Positions 57,211-64,000 of a DNA stretch of 64,000 nucleotides are shown piece by piece; within the stretch, counting starts at the first letter, position 1, and every line of letters starts with the position of its first letter. The notes beneath the pieces are model-generated. The model saw only the letters and a program-made list of their open reading frames with translations, was not told the origin of the DNA and made no database searches. The DNA lies in NCBI RefSeq assembly GCF_013408095.1, contig NZ_JACBZF010000002.1, positions 372,001 to 436,000 of the forward strand. Direction: 5' to 3'. The position numbers were made by a program, and so were the translations under genes. Source of the DNA: Novosphingobium marinum. GTDB lineage: Bacteria; Pseudomonadota; Alphaproteobacteria; Sphingomonadales; Sphingomonadaceae.

Positions 57211-58067
57211 GGTTCCTGCAACCGGAAGAGCGGTTCGCCCATGCGGATCAGCGATCCCTCGGCGATCTCCGGGCACAGCCCGCATTCCTTCGGCACAAGG
57301 ACCACGATGGTTGAGCCGTGCTCGAACCAGCCCATCTCCTCGCCCTTCGCAAAAACTGCACTGCATGGCCGGGCGCGTTCCCCGCCCGAGCGCACGTTGC
57401 CGACATTGTCGAGAAACGGCAAGCGGATACTCGCCACCAGAACCGCTGCCACGGGAACCAGCATGATCGGAAAGCTGCCTGCCTGCAGCCTCGCGGCGAT
57501 CGGTGCGCGCTCGTTGCGGCAGTACAGGCGCTCGATCCGCTTGAGCGCCGCTGGATTGACGTTCCAGGTGTCGCCAGAAATGTAGCGGACCTGCTCGACC
57601 GCAAGGTCATGAGGAGCGTGGAAGCGGTGGTACATTCCCGCCGTCAATCTCAGCGTGACGAATGAGCCATCCCGGAACGGCTCGGCTTCGCTAGTGTCGC
57701 CAAGCAGGTCCGCGACCGAGTAGGGCAGACCCTTGACTTGCCAGACCTGCCCGTCGGAAACGCGACCGTGCGCACCGACGATCGCGTCGCATGGCGAGAC
57801 CACTACGGACGGATCGGGATCGACCGAGCGAGCCCCCTCGCGCAAGCGTCGCACGAATGCTGCGTGCAGGCTGGAAAAGCGCTTTTCGGCGGAATCTGTC
57901 AGATCAACGTCACAAAACAAGCGCCATAGGGCGATCGATACATATCGCACCGGCGCGGCCTCGACCTTGCTGAACCACCCCATGAAACGGGTCAGGGCAT
58001 GGCGGGGAATGCGATTGGTGAGCAGGAAGTTGAGTTCCTCTCCCACGGTGCGGTCGGAAAGTTTCAC
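57207..58067 (-). CDS. psd: Phosphatidylserine decarboxylase proenzyme
   Basis: 286 residues from GTG 58067. The self-cleavage site is HGST with Ser252, which becomes the pyruvoyl group. Asp94 (SPCDAIVG) and His147 (GMYHRFHAPHD) complete the autocatalytic triad, matching positions known for the E. coli enzyme. It converts phosphatidylserine to phosphatidylethanolamine at the inner membrane. Its neighbour pmtA would use the product. Length fits the large (class I) type. Confidence 0.93.
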   Translation of the reverse strand: MKLSDRTVGEELNFLLTNRIPRHALTRFMGWFSKVEAAPVRYVSIALWRLFCDVDLTDSAEKRFSSLHAAFVRRLREGARSVDPDPSVVVSPCDAIVGAHGRVSDGQVWQVKGLPYSVADLLGDTSEAEPFRDGSFVTLRLTAGMYHRFHAPHDLAVEQVRYISGDTWNVNPAALKRIERLYCRNERAPIAARLQAGSFPIMLVPVAAVLVASIRLPFLDNVGNVRSGGERARPCSAVFAKGEEMGWFEHGSTIVVLVPKECGLCPEIAEGSLIRMGEPLFRLQEP

Positions 58068-58114
58068 GCGGTAGCTCGTCGACAGGGCCGCTGCGCCGGG
58101 GCAGGAGCCGGGGG

Positions 58115-59779
58115 TTGTTGCAGGACAGGAAATTGCTGTTGGGGGCGATTGGCGCCGCCGGTGCCTTGCTGACGGCCAAGAAGGTCCGCGACAGGTTGCG
58201 GTTGTCGCGGGCGAAGCATCGCTCGCTCGCCGGTCACTCGCGCATGGCGAAACGCCTTGCAGGCCTGGTGCCGAACTATGCCTTCGACGAAGCGGAATTC
58301 TTCCGGGCGGACGGCGCGCCGGACGATGTCGCCCATCGTCGCCAGGCGGGCTTCCGCAATCTCGCCGATATCTACGATAGCCGCTTCGCCAGAACCGCGG
58401 CCCTTTCCGCCGAAATGCGGGACAGCATTCCCGACATCGCGTTCACTGGCTCCTACCGCGTCCCTTACCAGTTCAGCCCGATCGTCCGCGAAAACCTGTC
58501 CGCCGGAAATTTCTACAAGGCTTCGGACGGGGTCATGCTTACCGATCTCGACGGCAACAGGTTCTACGACCTGACCGGGTCCTATGGCGTTAACCTGCTC
58601 GGCGTCGACGCCTATCGCGAGACCATCGCTGAAGGGTCGAAAACGGTGGAGGAACTCGGACCGACGCTGGCCGGATTGCATCCCGTCGTCGCCGACAATG
58701 TCAGGCGCCTCAAAGCGATCTCGGGCCTCGATGCGGTATCGTTCCACATGTCGGGGACGGAGGCCGTGATGCAGGCAGTCCGGCTTGCCCGTTATCACAC
58801 GGGACGAACCCACCTCGTTCGCTTCGCCGGCGCCTACCACGGCTGGTGGGGCGACGTTCAGCCCGGCATCGGAAACCCGATCCCCGCCGATCACACCTAC
58901 ACGCTCGCCGACATGAGCGAGAAATCGCTGAAGGTACTCGCCACGCGCAAGAACATCGCCTGCGTTCTCGTCAACCCGCTGCAGGCATTGCACCCCAACC
59001 GCAACGCGCCCGGCGATTCCACGCTGGTTTCGGGGCGCGCCGATGGCAGCATCGACCGGGCGGCCTATGCCCGGTGGCTCGGTCGCCTTGCCGAAACGTG
59101 CCGCGCCAGCGGCATCGTGCTCATCATGGACGAGGTCTTCACCGGCTTCCGGCTCGCACCGCGCGGCGCGTGCGAATATTTCGGCGTCGAACCCGACATG
59201 ATCACGTACGGCAAGACTCTCGGCGGCGGCCTTCCGGTAGGGGTACTGTGCGGCCGGGCCGAGCTCATGAAGCGGTTTCGCGATGATCGGCCCGCCGACA
59301 TCTGCTTCGCGCGGGGCACGTTCAATTCGCACCCCTATGTGATGGGAGCGATGGACGCATTTCTCCGCCGCATGGATTCGCCCGAGGGTGCCGCACCCTA
59401 CGAGGATCTCGACGAGACGTGGGACGCGAGAGCGACAAGCCTCAACGACAGGCTCGAGGCGGAAGGCGCGCCGGTGCGCGTCGCGTACCTCGGCACGATA
59501 TGGACGGTATGGTACACGCAGCCGTCGCGATATCACTGGATGCTGCAATTCTACCTGCGGGCCGAAGGTCTGGCGCTGAGCTGGGTCGGATCCGGGCGTA
59601 TTATCTTCAGCCTCGCATACAGCGACGGGGACTTCGCCGAAGTCGCCGACCGCTTCCTTGCAGCGACGCGGCAGATGGCCCGCGATGGCTGGTGGTGGCT
59701 GCCGGAGGGAGACGCGGGGAAGGCGTTCCGGCGGCGGCTGATCGGGGAATTCGTCAGCCACCGCCTGAAGCGCGGTTAG
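58115..59779 (+). CDS. Class-III aminotransferase, GSA-aminomutase-like, with N-terminal hydrophobic anchor
   Basis: 554 residues from TTG 58115 (GGAG upstream). The PLP fold shows SGTEAVMQAVRLAR, GAYHGWWGD, DEVFTGFRL and the PLP Lys in YGKTLGGGLPVG. It is about 120 residues longer than glutamate-1-semialdehyde aminomutase, with a hydrophobic N-terminal stretch (about 6-22) and an extra helical part up to 110. That suggests membrane attachment. It is divergent from psd (47 nt) and sits among phospholipid genes, so an amino-lipid or related role is possible but not shown. Confidence 0.8.
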   Translation: MLQDRKLLLGAIGAAGALLTAKKVRDRLRLSRAKHRSLAGHSRMAKRLAGLVPNYAFDEAEFFRADGAPDDVAHRRQAGFRNLADIYDSRFARTAALSAEMRDSIPDIAFTGSYRVPYQFSPIVRENLSAGNFYKASDGVMLTDLDGNRFYDLTGSYGVNLLGVDAYRETIAEGSKTVEELGPTLAGLHPVVADNVRRLKAISGLDAVSFHMSGTEAVMQAVRLARYHTGRTHLVRFAGAYHGWWGDVQPGIGNPIPADHTYTLADMSEKSLKVLATRKNIACVLVNPLQALHPNRNAPGDSTLVSGRADGSIDRAAYARWLGRLAETCRASGIVLIMDEVFTGFRLAPRGACEYFGVEPDMITYGKTLGGGLPVGVLCGRAELMKRFRDDRPADICFARGTFNSHPYVMGAMDAFLRRMDSPEGAAPYEDLDETWDARATSLNDRLEAEGAPVRVAYLGTIWTVWYTQPSRYHWMLQFYLRAEGLALSWVGSGRIIFSLAYSDGDFAEVADRFLAATRQMARDGWWWLPEGDAGKAFRRRLIGEFVSHRLKRG

Positions 59780-59782
59780 CAA

Positions 59783-60385
59783 TCAGCCGGCGCGCGTGTG
59801 CCGCGCGTCGATCCGCTGCTTCACCAACTGGCCCGGCGCCTTGCAGTAGAGCCGGAAGTCGTTGAACGGATCGGTGATGATCTTCGCCGCCCAGACGAGA
59901 CCCGTTTCCACGTCGCGAATGAAGAACAGGTGCACGGTCCGGAACACGAGGCCGCCGATGCCCAGCGCAAGCCAGATCAGGCCGAGGTGTTCGAAGAATT
60001 GCGGAGCGGTGCGGTGCGCCTCGAACACGCCGAAGAAGGTCGGTTCGACGTAGAGCACGATCGGCGAGAACGCCCAGAGCCCCATCAGCACGACCTTGCG
60101 CGCCAGATTGTAACCGACCTTGATGTCTTCCTTATACTCGTGCGTGCAGTCGTTCACGTCGTCGTAGCCTTTGGGCTCGAAGAAGAAATGCCCGGCCTGT
60201 CGGCTGGTCATGGCGACGCCCCAGGCGAGCAGTGCCGCAAGCGCGGGGTCCTGCCAGACGACGACATAGGCGACGAGAAACGTGATCGCGCTCAGGAAAT
60301 GGAGGCTCTGGTTGATCAGGCTGTGGTGATAGTAGCGGTGATCGTCCCAGCGCTGTTCCCGAAGTTGCTCGCGAAATCGGTTCAT
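59783..60385 (-). CDS. Multi-pass membrane protein, possibly Mpo1/DUF962-like
   Basis: 200 residues with about four hydrophobic segments (about 26-58, 95-112, 130-152 and one weak). A His-rich pattern (HRYYHHSLINQSLHFL and RQAGHFFFEPKG) recalls the iron-binding histidines of Mpo1/DUF962 fatty-acid dioxygenases, but I cannot confirm this. It lies between the aminotransferase and pmtA, both linked to lipids here. Confidence 0.6.
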   Translation of the reverse strand: MNRFREQLREQRWDDHRYYHHSLINQSLHFLSAITFLVAYVVVWQDPALAALLAWGVAMTSRQAGHFFFEPKGYDDVNDCTHEYKEDIKVGYNLARKVVLMGLWAFSPIVLYVEPTFFGVFEAHRTAPQFFEHLGLIWLALGIGGLVFRTVHLFFIRDVETGLVWAAKIITDPFNDFRLYCKAPGQLVKQRIDARHTRAG

Positions 60386-60425
60386 GATGACTTGCTTTCC
60401 GTGAACGAGAAAAGGTGAAGCCGCT

Positions 60426-61070
60426 TCAGCCCGGCAACTTGGCGTATCGAACCATGGAAAAATGCCCGAGCGGCGGTAGCGGCCGGTTCTCGACGAGCCT
60501 TACTCTGCCGTTCGATGCGGCCCACGCCTCGTAGCGGGACCACGGAAATTCGGTGCGCCAGCCCAGCTTGCTGGTGATCGGCATCAGCGCCTTTTCGACC
60601 GTGCCGCGCATGCCGGCTCCGGCACCGATGCGGGTCGCAATCACGATCTCGCCGCCTGGCCGGACGACGCGAACGAACTCGTCGAGCGCGCGTTCGGGGT
60701 CAGGCACCGCCGTCACCACGTACTGCGCGACGAGGACGTCGAAGCTGTTGTCGTCGAAATCGAGCCGCTCGGCATCCATTACGCGGATGTCCTCTACGTT
60801 TCGCAGGTCGAACCGGCGAACGCGCTCCCTCGCCTTGTCGAGCATGGCATCGGAGATATCGATGCCGACAATGCGGTTTTCGCGCCGGTACTGCGGCAGC
60901 GAGATGCCCGTGCCGACGCCTACTTCAAGGATGCGGCCGCCGACGGCCTCCGCCGCCTCGATCGACTGCTGGCGTCCGGACTTGAAGACGTTTCCGAATA
61001 CCAGGTCGTAGATGGGAGCCCAGCGGTCGTATGCCGTGGCCACCCCTTCAGTTCGCATTGCCGATGACAC
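60426..61070 (-). CDS. pmtA: Phosphatidylethanolamine N-methyltransferase (PmtA-like)
   Basis: 214 residues from GTG 61070, chosen because AGGAGG lies 5 nt upstream; the next ATG at 61058 is too far from it. The SAM site is ILEVGVGTGISLP at about 47-59, followed by GIDISDAM and PGGEIVIATRIG. The N-terminal YDRWAPIYDLVFGNVF block is typical of the Rhodobacter-type PmtA. It makes phosphatidylcholine from phosphatidylethanolamine. The nearby psd gene supports this; a general SAM methyltransferase is the alternative. Confidence 0.78.
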   Translation of the reverse strand: MSSAMRTEGVATAYDRWAPIYDLVFGNVFKSGRQQSIEAAEAVGGRILEVGVGTGISLPQYRRENRIVGIDISDAMLDKARERVRRFDLRNVEDIRVMDAERLDFDDNSFDVLVAQYVVTAVPDPERALDEFVRVVRPGGEIVIATRIGAGAGMRGTVEKALMPITSKLGWRTEFPWSRYEAWAASNGRVRLVENRPLPPLGHFSMVRYAKLPG

Positions 61071-61187
61071 GTGATCCTCCTGTCAAGCGCGTGTCATGCA
61101 GGCGCAATGTTTCAACTTGGAGTCAGTATGGCGAAACGCATCGATTGTTCGCCGGTCGCGCTAGCGAAACTTCGTGACGGGGCCGCG

Positions 61188-61985
61188 TCAGGCGCGCGGA
61201 GCCTGTCGCCGGTAACTGAGGGCCTCGGCCACGTGAATCCGTCCGACTTCCCGCGCTCCGCCGAGATCGGCTATCGTGCGCGCAACGCGCAGGACGCGCG
61301 TGTAACCTCGGGCTGAAAGTCGCATCGCCTCCGCTGCCTGCATGAGCAGCTTTCGTCCAGCCTCGTCGGGCGTGGCATGCGCTTCGAGCGCGTCGCCGTC
61401 GAGCTCGGCATTGGTTCGCGCGCCGGTCCCTTCGAGCCGCGCGGGCTGCAGACGTCGGGCCTGCGCAACGCGTTCCGCCACTTCGGCAGAACCCTCCGCC
61501 GGTGGCGGCAGGGCGAGATCGGCGGCGCTGACCGGGTCGACCTCGACGTGAAGGTCGATGCGATCGAGCAGGGGACCCGATACCTTGGACTGATAGTCCG
61601 CAGCACATCGCGGCGCGCGCGAGCAGCCGAGCGCCGGGTCCCCCAGGTGGCCGCAGCGGCAGGGGTTCATGGCGGCGACAAGTTGCACGCGGGCGGGGAA
61701 TGTCACGTGGGCATTCGCTCGTGCCACCGTGACTTCGCCCGTTTCGAGGGGCTGGCGAAGCGAATCGAGTACCGCCCGCTGGAATTCGGGCAGCTCGTCG
61801 AGGAACAGGACGCCCAGGTGCGCCATGCTGACTTCGCCGGGCCGCACCTTCAGTCCCCCGCCGGTCAGCGCCGCCATAGAGGCCGAGTGATGCGGAGCCC
61901 TGTAGGGCCTCGCCCGGCTGATGCGCCCGCCTTCGAGTGTCCCGGCGACCGATGCGACCATCGAGACTTCCAGGGCTTCCGGCAT
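61188..61985 (-). pseudogene. yifB: YifB/ComM AAA+ Mg-chelatase-like protein, N-terminal half lost
   Basis: The C-terminal half of YifB/ComM (normally about 500 residues) is intact: RPYRAPHHSASMAALTGGG, GVLFLDELPEF (Walker B), the Cys-rich AAMNPCRCGHLGDPALGC, SGPLLDRIDLHVEV (arginine finger) and the C-terminal helical domain. Homology begins abruptly at about EALEVSMVASVAG. The N-terminal domain and the Walker A motif that precede this point in the family are missing. The sequence just upstream (positions about 61985-62046) is unrelated. An open frame continues to 62015, but the product could not bind ATP normally. It is a deletion or insertion relic. Confidence 0.85.
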
Positions 61986-62010
61986 TATGTAGCAACCGCA
62001 CCAAGATAAT

Positions 62011-62020
62011 GGCACACGCC
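62011..62020 (+). repeat. Short palindrome and -10-like box before the winged-helix ORF
   Basis: GGC-ACAC-GCC lies inside ATGGCACACGCCAT (62009-62022). A -10-like GCTATAGT (62033-62040) follows, 7 nt before the ATG at 62047. There is no ribosome site, so the transcript may be nearly leaderless. Confidence 0.35.
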
Positions 62021-62046
62021 ATCATTGGCAATGCTATAGTCCGCAT

Positions 62047-62517
62047 ATGACGGATTACATGATACAGGGTCTTGCCAAGCGCAGGGCAGAGGTAGCGGGC
62101 GAACTGCGGGCAGCGCATGACCGGGTGAGCCAGCTTGTGAAAGACCTGGCCGCGCTCGACGAAGCGTTGCGCGTCGTGGCGCCAGACATGGAAGTCGAAG
62201 CGATCCGGCCCAAGATGTTCCGCCCGCCCGACGATTGGGCATCACGCGGGCAGATGAGCCGCCTAGTGCTCTCGATACTGCGGCAGGCGCGCGATCCCCT
62301 GACAACGCGCGAGATAGCCGCTCAGATGATCCTGGAGCGCGGTCTGGACGCAGGCGACCGGAAGCTGCTGCCGCTCATGGTTCGGCGCGTAGGGAGTGCC
62401 TTGCGGCACCAGAGGGAGAAGGGGCTGGTTGAATCGACCGAGGGGCCGGGGAATTATCAGCTTTGGGAGATTGTAGCCCCAACTCCTGATCGTAGATCAG
62501 CGGTGCCGCGTCGATGA
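62047..62517 (+). CDS. Hypothetical protein with coiled coil and winged-helix-like region
   Basis: 156 residues. An N-terminal coiled coil (LAKRRAEVAGELRAAHDRVSQLV at about 9-31) is followed by a winged-helix-like part (LTTREIAAQMILERG, VGSALRHQREKGLV) near 85-135. It begins about 60 nt beyond the point where yifB is broken, and transcription is divergent from it. I do not recognise the family. The location next to a broken gene and an IS suggests it arrived with mobile DNA. Confidence 0.65.
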   Translation: MTDYMIQGLAKRRAEVAGELRAAHDRVSQLVKDLAALDEALRVVAPDMEVEAIRPKMFRPPDDWASRGQMSRLVLSILRQARDPLTTREIAAQMILERGLDAGDRKLLPLMVRRVGSALRHQREKGLVESTEGPGNYQLWEIVAPTPDRRSAVPRR

Positions 62518-62563
62518 CGTTGGGCGATCCGGCATTGGAAGGCGGGCCGGGGCTGTGTGCAGA

Positions 62564-62701
62564 TTATCCGAACACGGCCTGACAGGCCAGACTGCCGACG
62601 CCGATCAGCCAGAGCGCTAGGAGTAGAGTGAACTCGGTTCGGGCCGACAGGTTATGCACAGTATTGAGCCATTCCGCAGACAATTCCGAATCACTGGGCA
62701 T
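62564..62701 (-). CDS. Possible 45-residue membrane protein
   Basis: ATG 62701 to TAA 62564. The peptide begins MPSDSELSAEWLNTVHNLSA and ends with one transmembrane helix (FTLLLALWLIGVGSLACQAVF). No ribosome site precedes it; a perfect palindrome lies 4 nt upstream. It is the best coding candidate in the gap, but it could be chance. Confidence 0.35.
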   Translation of the reverse strand: MPSDSELSAEWLNTVHNLSARTEFTLLLALWLIGVGSLACQAVFG

Positions 62702-62705
62702 CCGA

Positions 62706-62729
62706 AATTAACGGCTTAGGCCGTTAATT
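62706..62729. repeat. Perfect 10-bp palindrome with 4-nt loop
   Basis: AATTAACGGC (62706-62715), loop TTAG and GCCGTTAATT (62720-62729). It could be a protein-binding site or the hairpin of a short RNA. No T-run follows on the plus strand. Confidence 0.8.
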
Positions 62730-62846
62730 CTAATAGTCGCCTGAGTCAATGCAATGCCGCAAGAATCCGCCACTTTCATTCTTTGTTCCAAAGATACATT
62801 TATCATTATTTATGGCGCAAAAGGAAAAATCCTATGAAATGGGCGC

Positions 62847-62876
62847 TTGCCTTTTCCTGGCGCGTTCTACTATAGA
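62847..62876 (+). promoter_or_regulatory. Sigma-70-type promoter of the tRNA-Ser gene
   Basis: TTGCCT (62847-62852) and TATAGA (62871-62876) with 18-nt spacing. The predicted start is just before the tRNA at 62889. Confidence 0.6.
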
Positions 62877-62888
62877 ACTCCTGCCTTT

Positions 62889-62977
62889 GGCCCGGTGGCG
62901 GAGTTGGTTAACGCACCCGTCTGGAAAGCGGAGGTCGCCCATCGTGGGGCGCGAGGGTTCAAGTCCCTCCCGGGTCT
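62889..62977 (+). tRNA. tRNA-Ser (anticodon GGA)
   Basis: A cloverleaf can be folded by eye. Acceptor GGCCCGG/CCGGGTC, D-stem GCG/CGC, anticodon loop CTGGAAA (GGA at 62923-62925), long variable arm CGCCC/GGGCG as expected for serine tRNA, and T-arm GAGGG TTCAAGT CCCTC. Odd points are a C-A mismatch at the top of the anticodon stem, a T at the discriminator position (serine tRNAs usually have G), and no encoded CCA. Confidence 0.8.
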
Positions 62978-63137
62978 CTCGTAAGGTATGGAGGCAGTCA
63001 CGATTCGCTGCCTCCAATCGAGATTCTTGCATTATTATGGCTAGTCGCCTATTACGGTTTTGGAAGCGGCGCACGTGCCACCACGATCTGCTTTGCAGGG
63101 CGCGTGTTCTGAAATTCCACCGAGCTCTTCGCTCGTC

Positions 63138-63155
63138 CTGTGTTTTCGGACACAG
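63138..63155. repeat. Small inverted repeat between the tRNA and the transposase
   Basis: CTGTGT (63138-63143), loop TTTCGG, ACACAG (63150-63155). It lies in the 242-nt gap after the tRNA, where no gene is seen. It may belong to the end of the mobile element. Confidence 0.45.
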
Positions 63156-63188
63156 GTGGAGACCCGCCCAGCGGCCAAAGGTAAACGG

Positions 63189-63216
63189 AAAGGCCCGGCC
63201 CATGCCGGGCCTTTTT
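63189..63216. terminator. Strong hairpin terminator beside the transposase gene
   Basis: AAAGGCCCGGC (63189-63199) and GCCGGGCCTTT (63204-63214) form an 11-bp stem with a 4-nt loop, then TT. It has A and T runs on both sides, so it can stop transcription from the tRNA side and from the transposase, whose stop is at 63220. Confidence 0.8.
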
Positions 63217-63219
63217 GCC

Positions 63220-64000
63220 TTAACGCTGCCAATACCCCGCCCACTGGCGCGACACCCCAGACGCCATAGCAGCCCCGGCCACCAGCATCGCCTGCGAACC
63301 GTTATCAACGCGACGGTTGTCCTCGCGCCATGCAGCTTCGCCCGCGTAGCTGCGCAGATATGGGCCAGCGATATGGTGATGCGTTCCGACTTCCATCCGG
63401 CGAAGACGGCTGAAATAGCTTTCGGCCTGATTGGTACAAGCACCCTCGTCCGAGAAGGCGACCGAGTGGTTGATGCGCCAAGTCTGCCAACCGGCATGAA
63501 GCACGTCCCATGAGCTTGCCTCGTCCGCATGAAGCGTTGCGAGCGTGCCGACATGATCGCGGACATAGGGAACGGCATCACCTTCGTGACGCACGACGAA
63601 AGGCAGCGCACTGCCGCCGCGCTCGCGCATCACGACTACGCACTGGCGCTTGCCTGTCTGGTTCATGGCAAGGCGACGATCCTTGCGATCGGCCTTGTGG
63701 TTTTCCTGCCGGACATGGCCGCCGAAGTATGCACCGTCGATTTCAATGATCCCGTCGAGCTTGGCGGTGGCCTGCTCAGCCTGCATCGCCTCGCGCAGCT
63801 TGTGCGCCAGGACGAAGGCAGTCTTGTATTGCACGTCGAGGTCGCGGCTCATCTGGAGCGCGGAAACGCCCTTTGCGCCGTTCACGAAGATCACGATAGC
63901 GGCCAGCAGGTCGGTGAAGCTCATCTTGCGCGAGGCAAAGATCGTGCCGCTCGTCACCGAAAACTGGTGATGGCAGGCAACGCACTTGAACTTGCGGCGG
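63220..64000 (-). CDS. IS1595-family (ISXO2-like) transposase, N-terminus beyond the window
   Basis: About 260 codons are visible. The frame enters at the window edge with the zinc-ribbon motif CVACHHQFSVTSGTIF and continues through the typical KMSFTDLL. DDE-type residues are seen in IEIDGAYFGG, LHADEASSWD and NQAESYFSRLRR. It catalyses transposition of the element. The gene reads intact in the visible part; the element's ends and target duplication cannot be placed from here. Confidence 0.88.
   Translation of the reverse strand, partial: RRKFKCVACHHQFSVTSGTIFASRKMSFTDLLAAIVIFVNGAKGVSALQMSRDLDVQYKTAFVLAHKLREAMQAEQATAKLDGIIEIDGAYFGGHVRQENHKADRKDRRLAMNQTGKRQCVVVMRERGGSALPFVVRHEGDAVPYVRDHVGTLATLHADEASSWDVLHAGWQTWRINHSVAFSDEGACTNQAESYFSRLRRMEVGTHHHIAGPYLRSYAGEAAWREDNRRVDNGSQAMLVAGAAMASGVSRQWAGYWQR

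Larger units (their letters stand above)
62518..62888. other. 371-nt AT-richer intergenic stretch
   Basis: No conserved gene is seen. It holds a possible 45-residue ORF on the minus strand (62564-62701), a perfect palindrome (62706-62729), an AT-rich run (about 62770-62840) and the tRNA promoter (62847-62876). Base composition differs clearly from the rest of the window. Confidence 0.6.

Noticed and set aside
61985..62015. Reading the yifB fragment as a complete gene from 62015
   Set aside because: The first residues are unrelated to the family, and the Walker A and N-terminal domain are missing.
62749..63513. Plus-strand open frame across the tRNA and opposite the transposase
   Set aside because: It reads through the tRNA and the terminator hairpin and lies antisense to a clear IS1595 transposase.

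Overview
The window is about 64 kb of GC-rich DNA. It looks like an alphaproteobacterial chromosome, most likely Sphingomonadales and probably Erythrobacteraceae. That placement is an inference from the style of the flagellar genes, the paired DUF3617 proteins, the PafA-type phosphatase, the neighbourhood hemC-hemD-COG4223 / tsaD-gpsA, and the psd...pmtA lipid genes. No ribosomal marker is present to confirm it.

Positions 1-35057 are a nearly complete flagellar gene island in three transcription blocks. Block 1 (minus strand, 15628 to 1) runs sigma-54 activator - fliE F G H I J K L M N O P Q R - flhB - fliD - fliS - a LuxR-type regulator cut by the window edge. Most junctions overlap by 1-8 nt. 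Flagellin fliC (plus) lies divergently upstream, followed by katG, the one clearly non-flagellar gene inside the island. Block 2 (minus, 28734 to 19212) is flgB C D E F G H I J K L - motA - motB. Block 3 (plus, 28921 to 35057) is a MotA/ExbB-like gene, a small ExbD-like gene, flgA, flgM, flgN, a lytic transglycosylase, flhA and fliA. I can read a regulatory cascade directly. Two perfect -24/-12 sigma-54 promoters stand before flgB and before the transglycosylase-flhA-fliA genes. Two near-identical FliA (sigma-28) type promoters stand before fliC and before flgM. No chemotaxis genes are in the window, FliM lacks the usual N-terminal CheY-binding peptide, and the receiver domain of the terminal regulator is degenerate.

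Positions 35050-46287 are housekeeping: a DsbD/ScsB-type thiol reductase, a PafA-like phosphatase, a UbiH-family hydroxylase, a COG4223 membrane protein with hemD and hemC, divergent tsaD-gpsA, and a polysaccharide flippase. Positions 46381-49618 form an envelope module: a VWA lipoprotein, an OmpA-like protein, a 30-residue membrane protein and a membrane-anchored helix-hairpin-helix protein. Then come an unknown lipoprotein, a lipoprotein ending in about 17 copies of an Arg/Gln-rich 12-residue repeat, uvrB, two DUF3617 paralogs flanking a PilZ-like protein, and an alpha/beta hydrolase.

Positions 57207-61070 hold phospholipid genes: psd makes phosphatidylethanolamine and pmtA methylates it, with a membrane-tethered class-III aminotransferase and a small membrane protein between them. 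The right end (about 61188-64000) is a disturbed region. It holds a yifB/comM gene that lost its N-terminal half and Walker A motif at a junction near 61980, a foreign winged-helix ORF, an AT-richer stretch with a perfect palindrome and a possible 45-residue membrane protein, a tRNA-Ser(GGA) with odd features, and an IS1595-family transposase running off the window.
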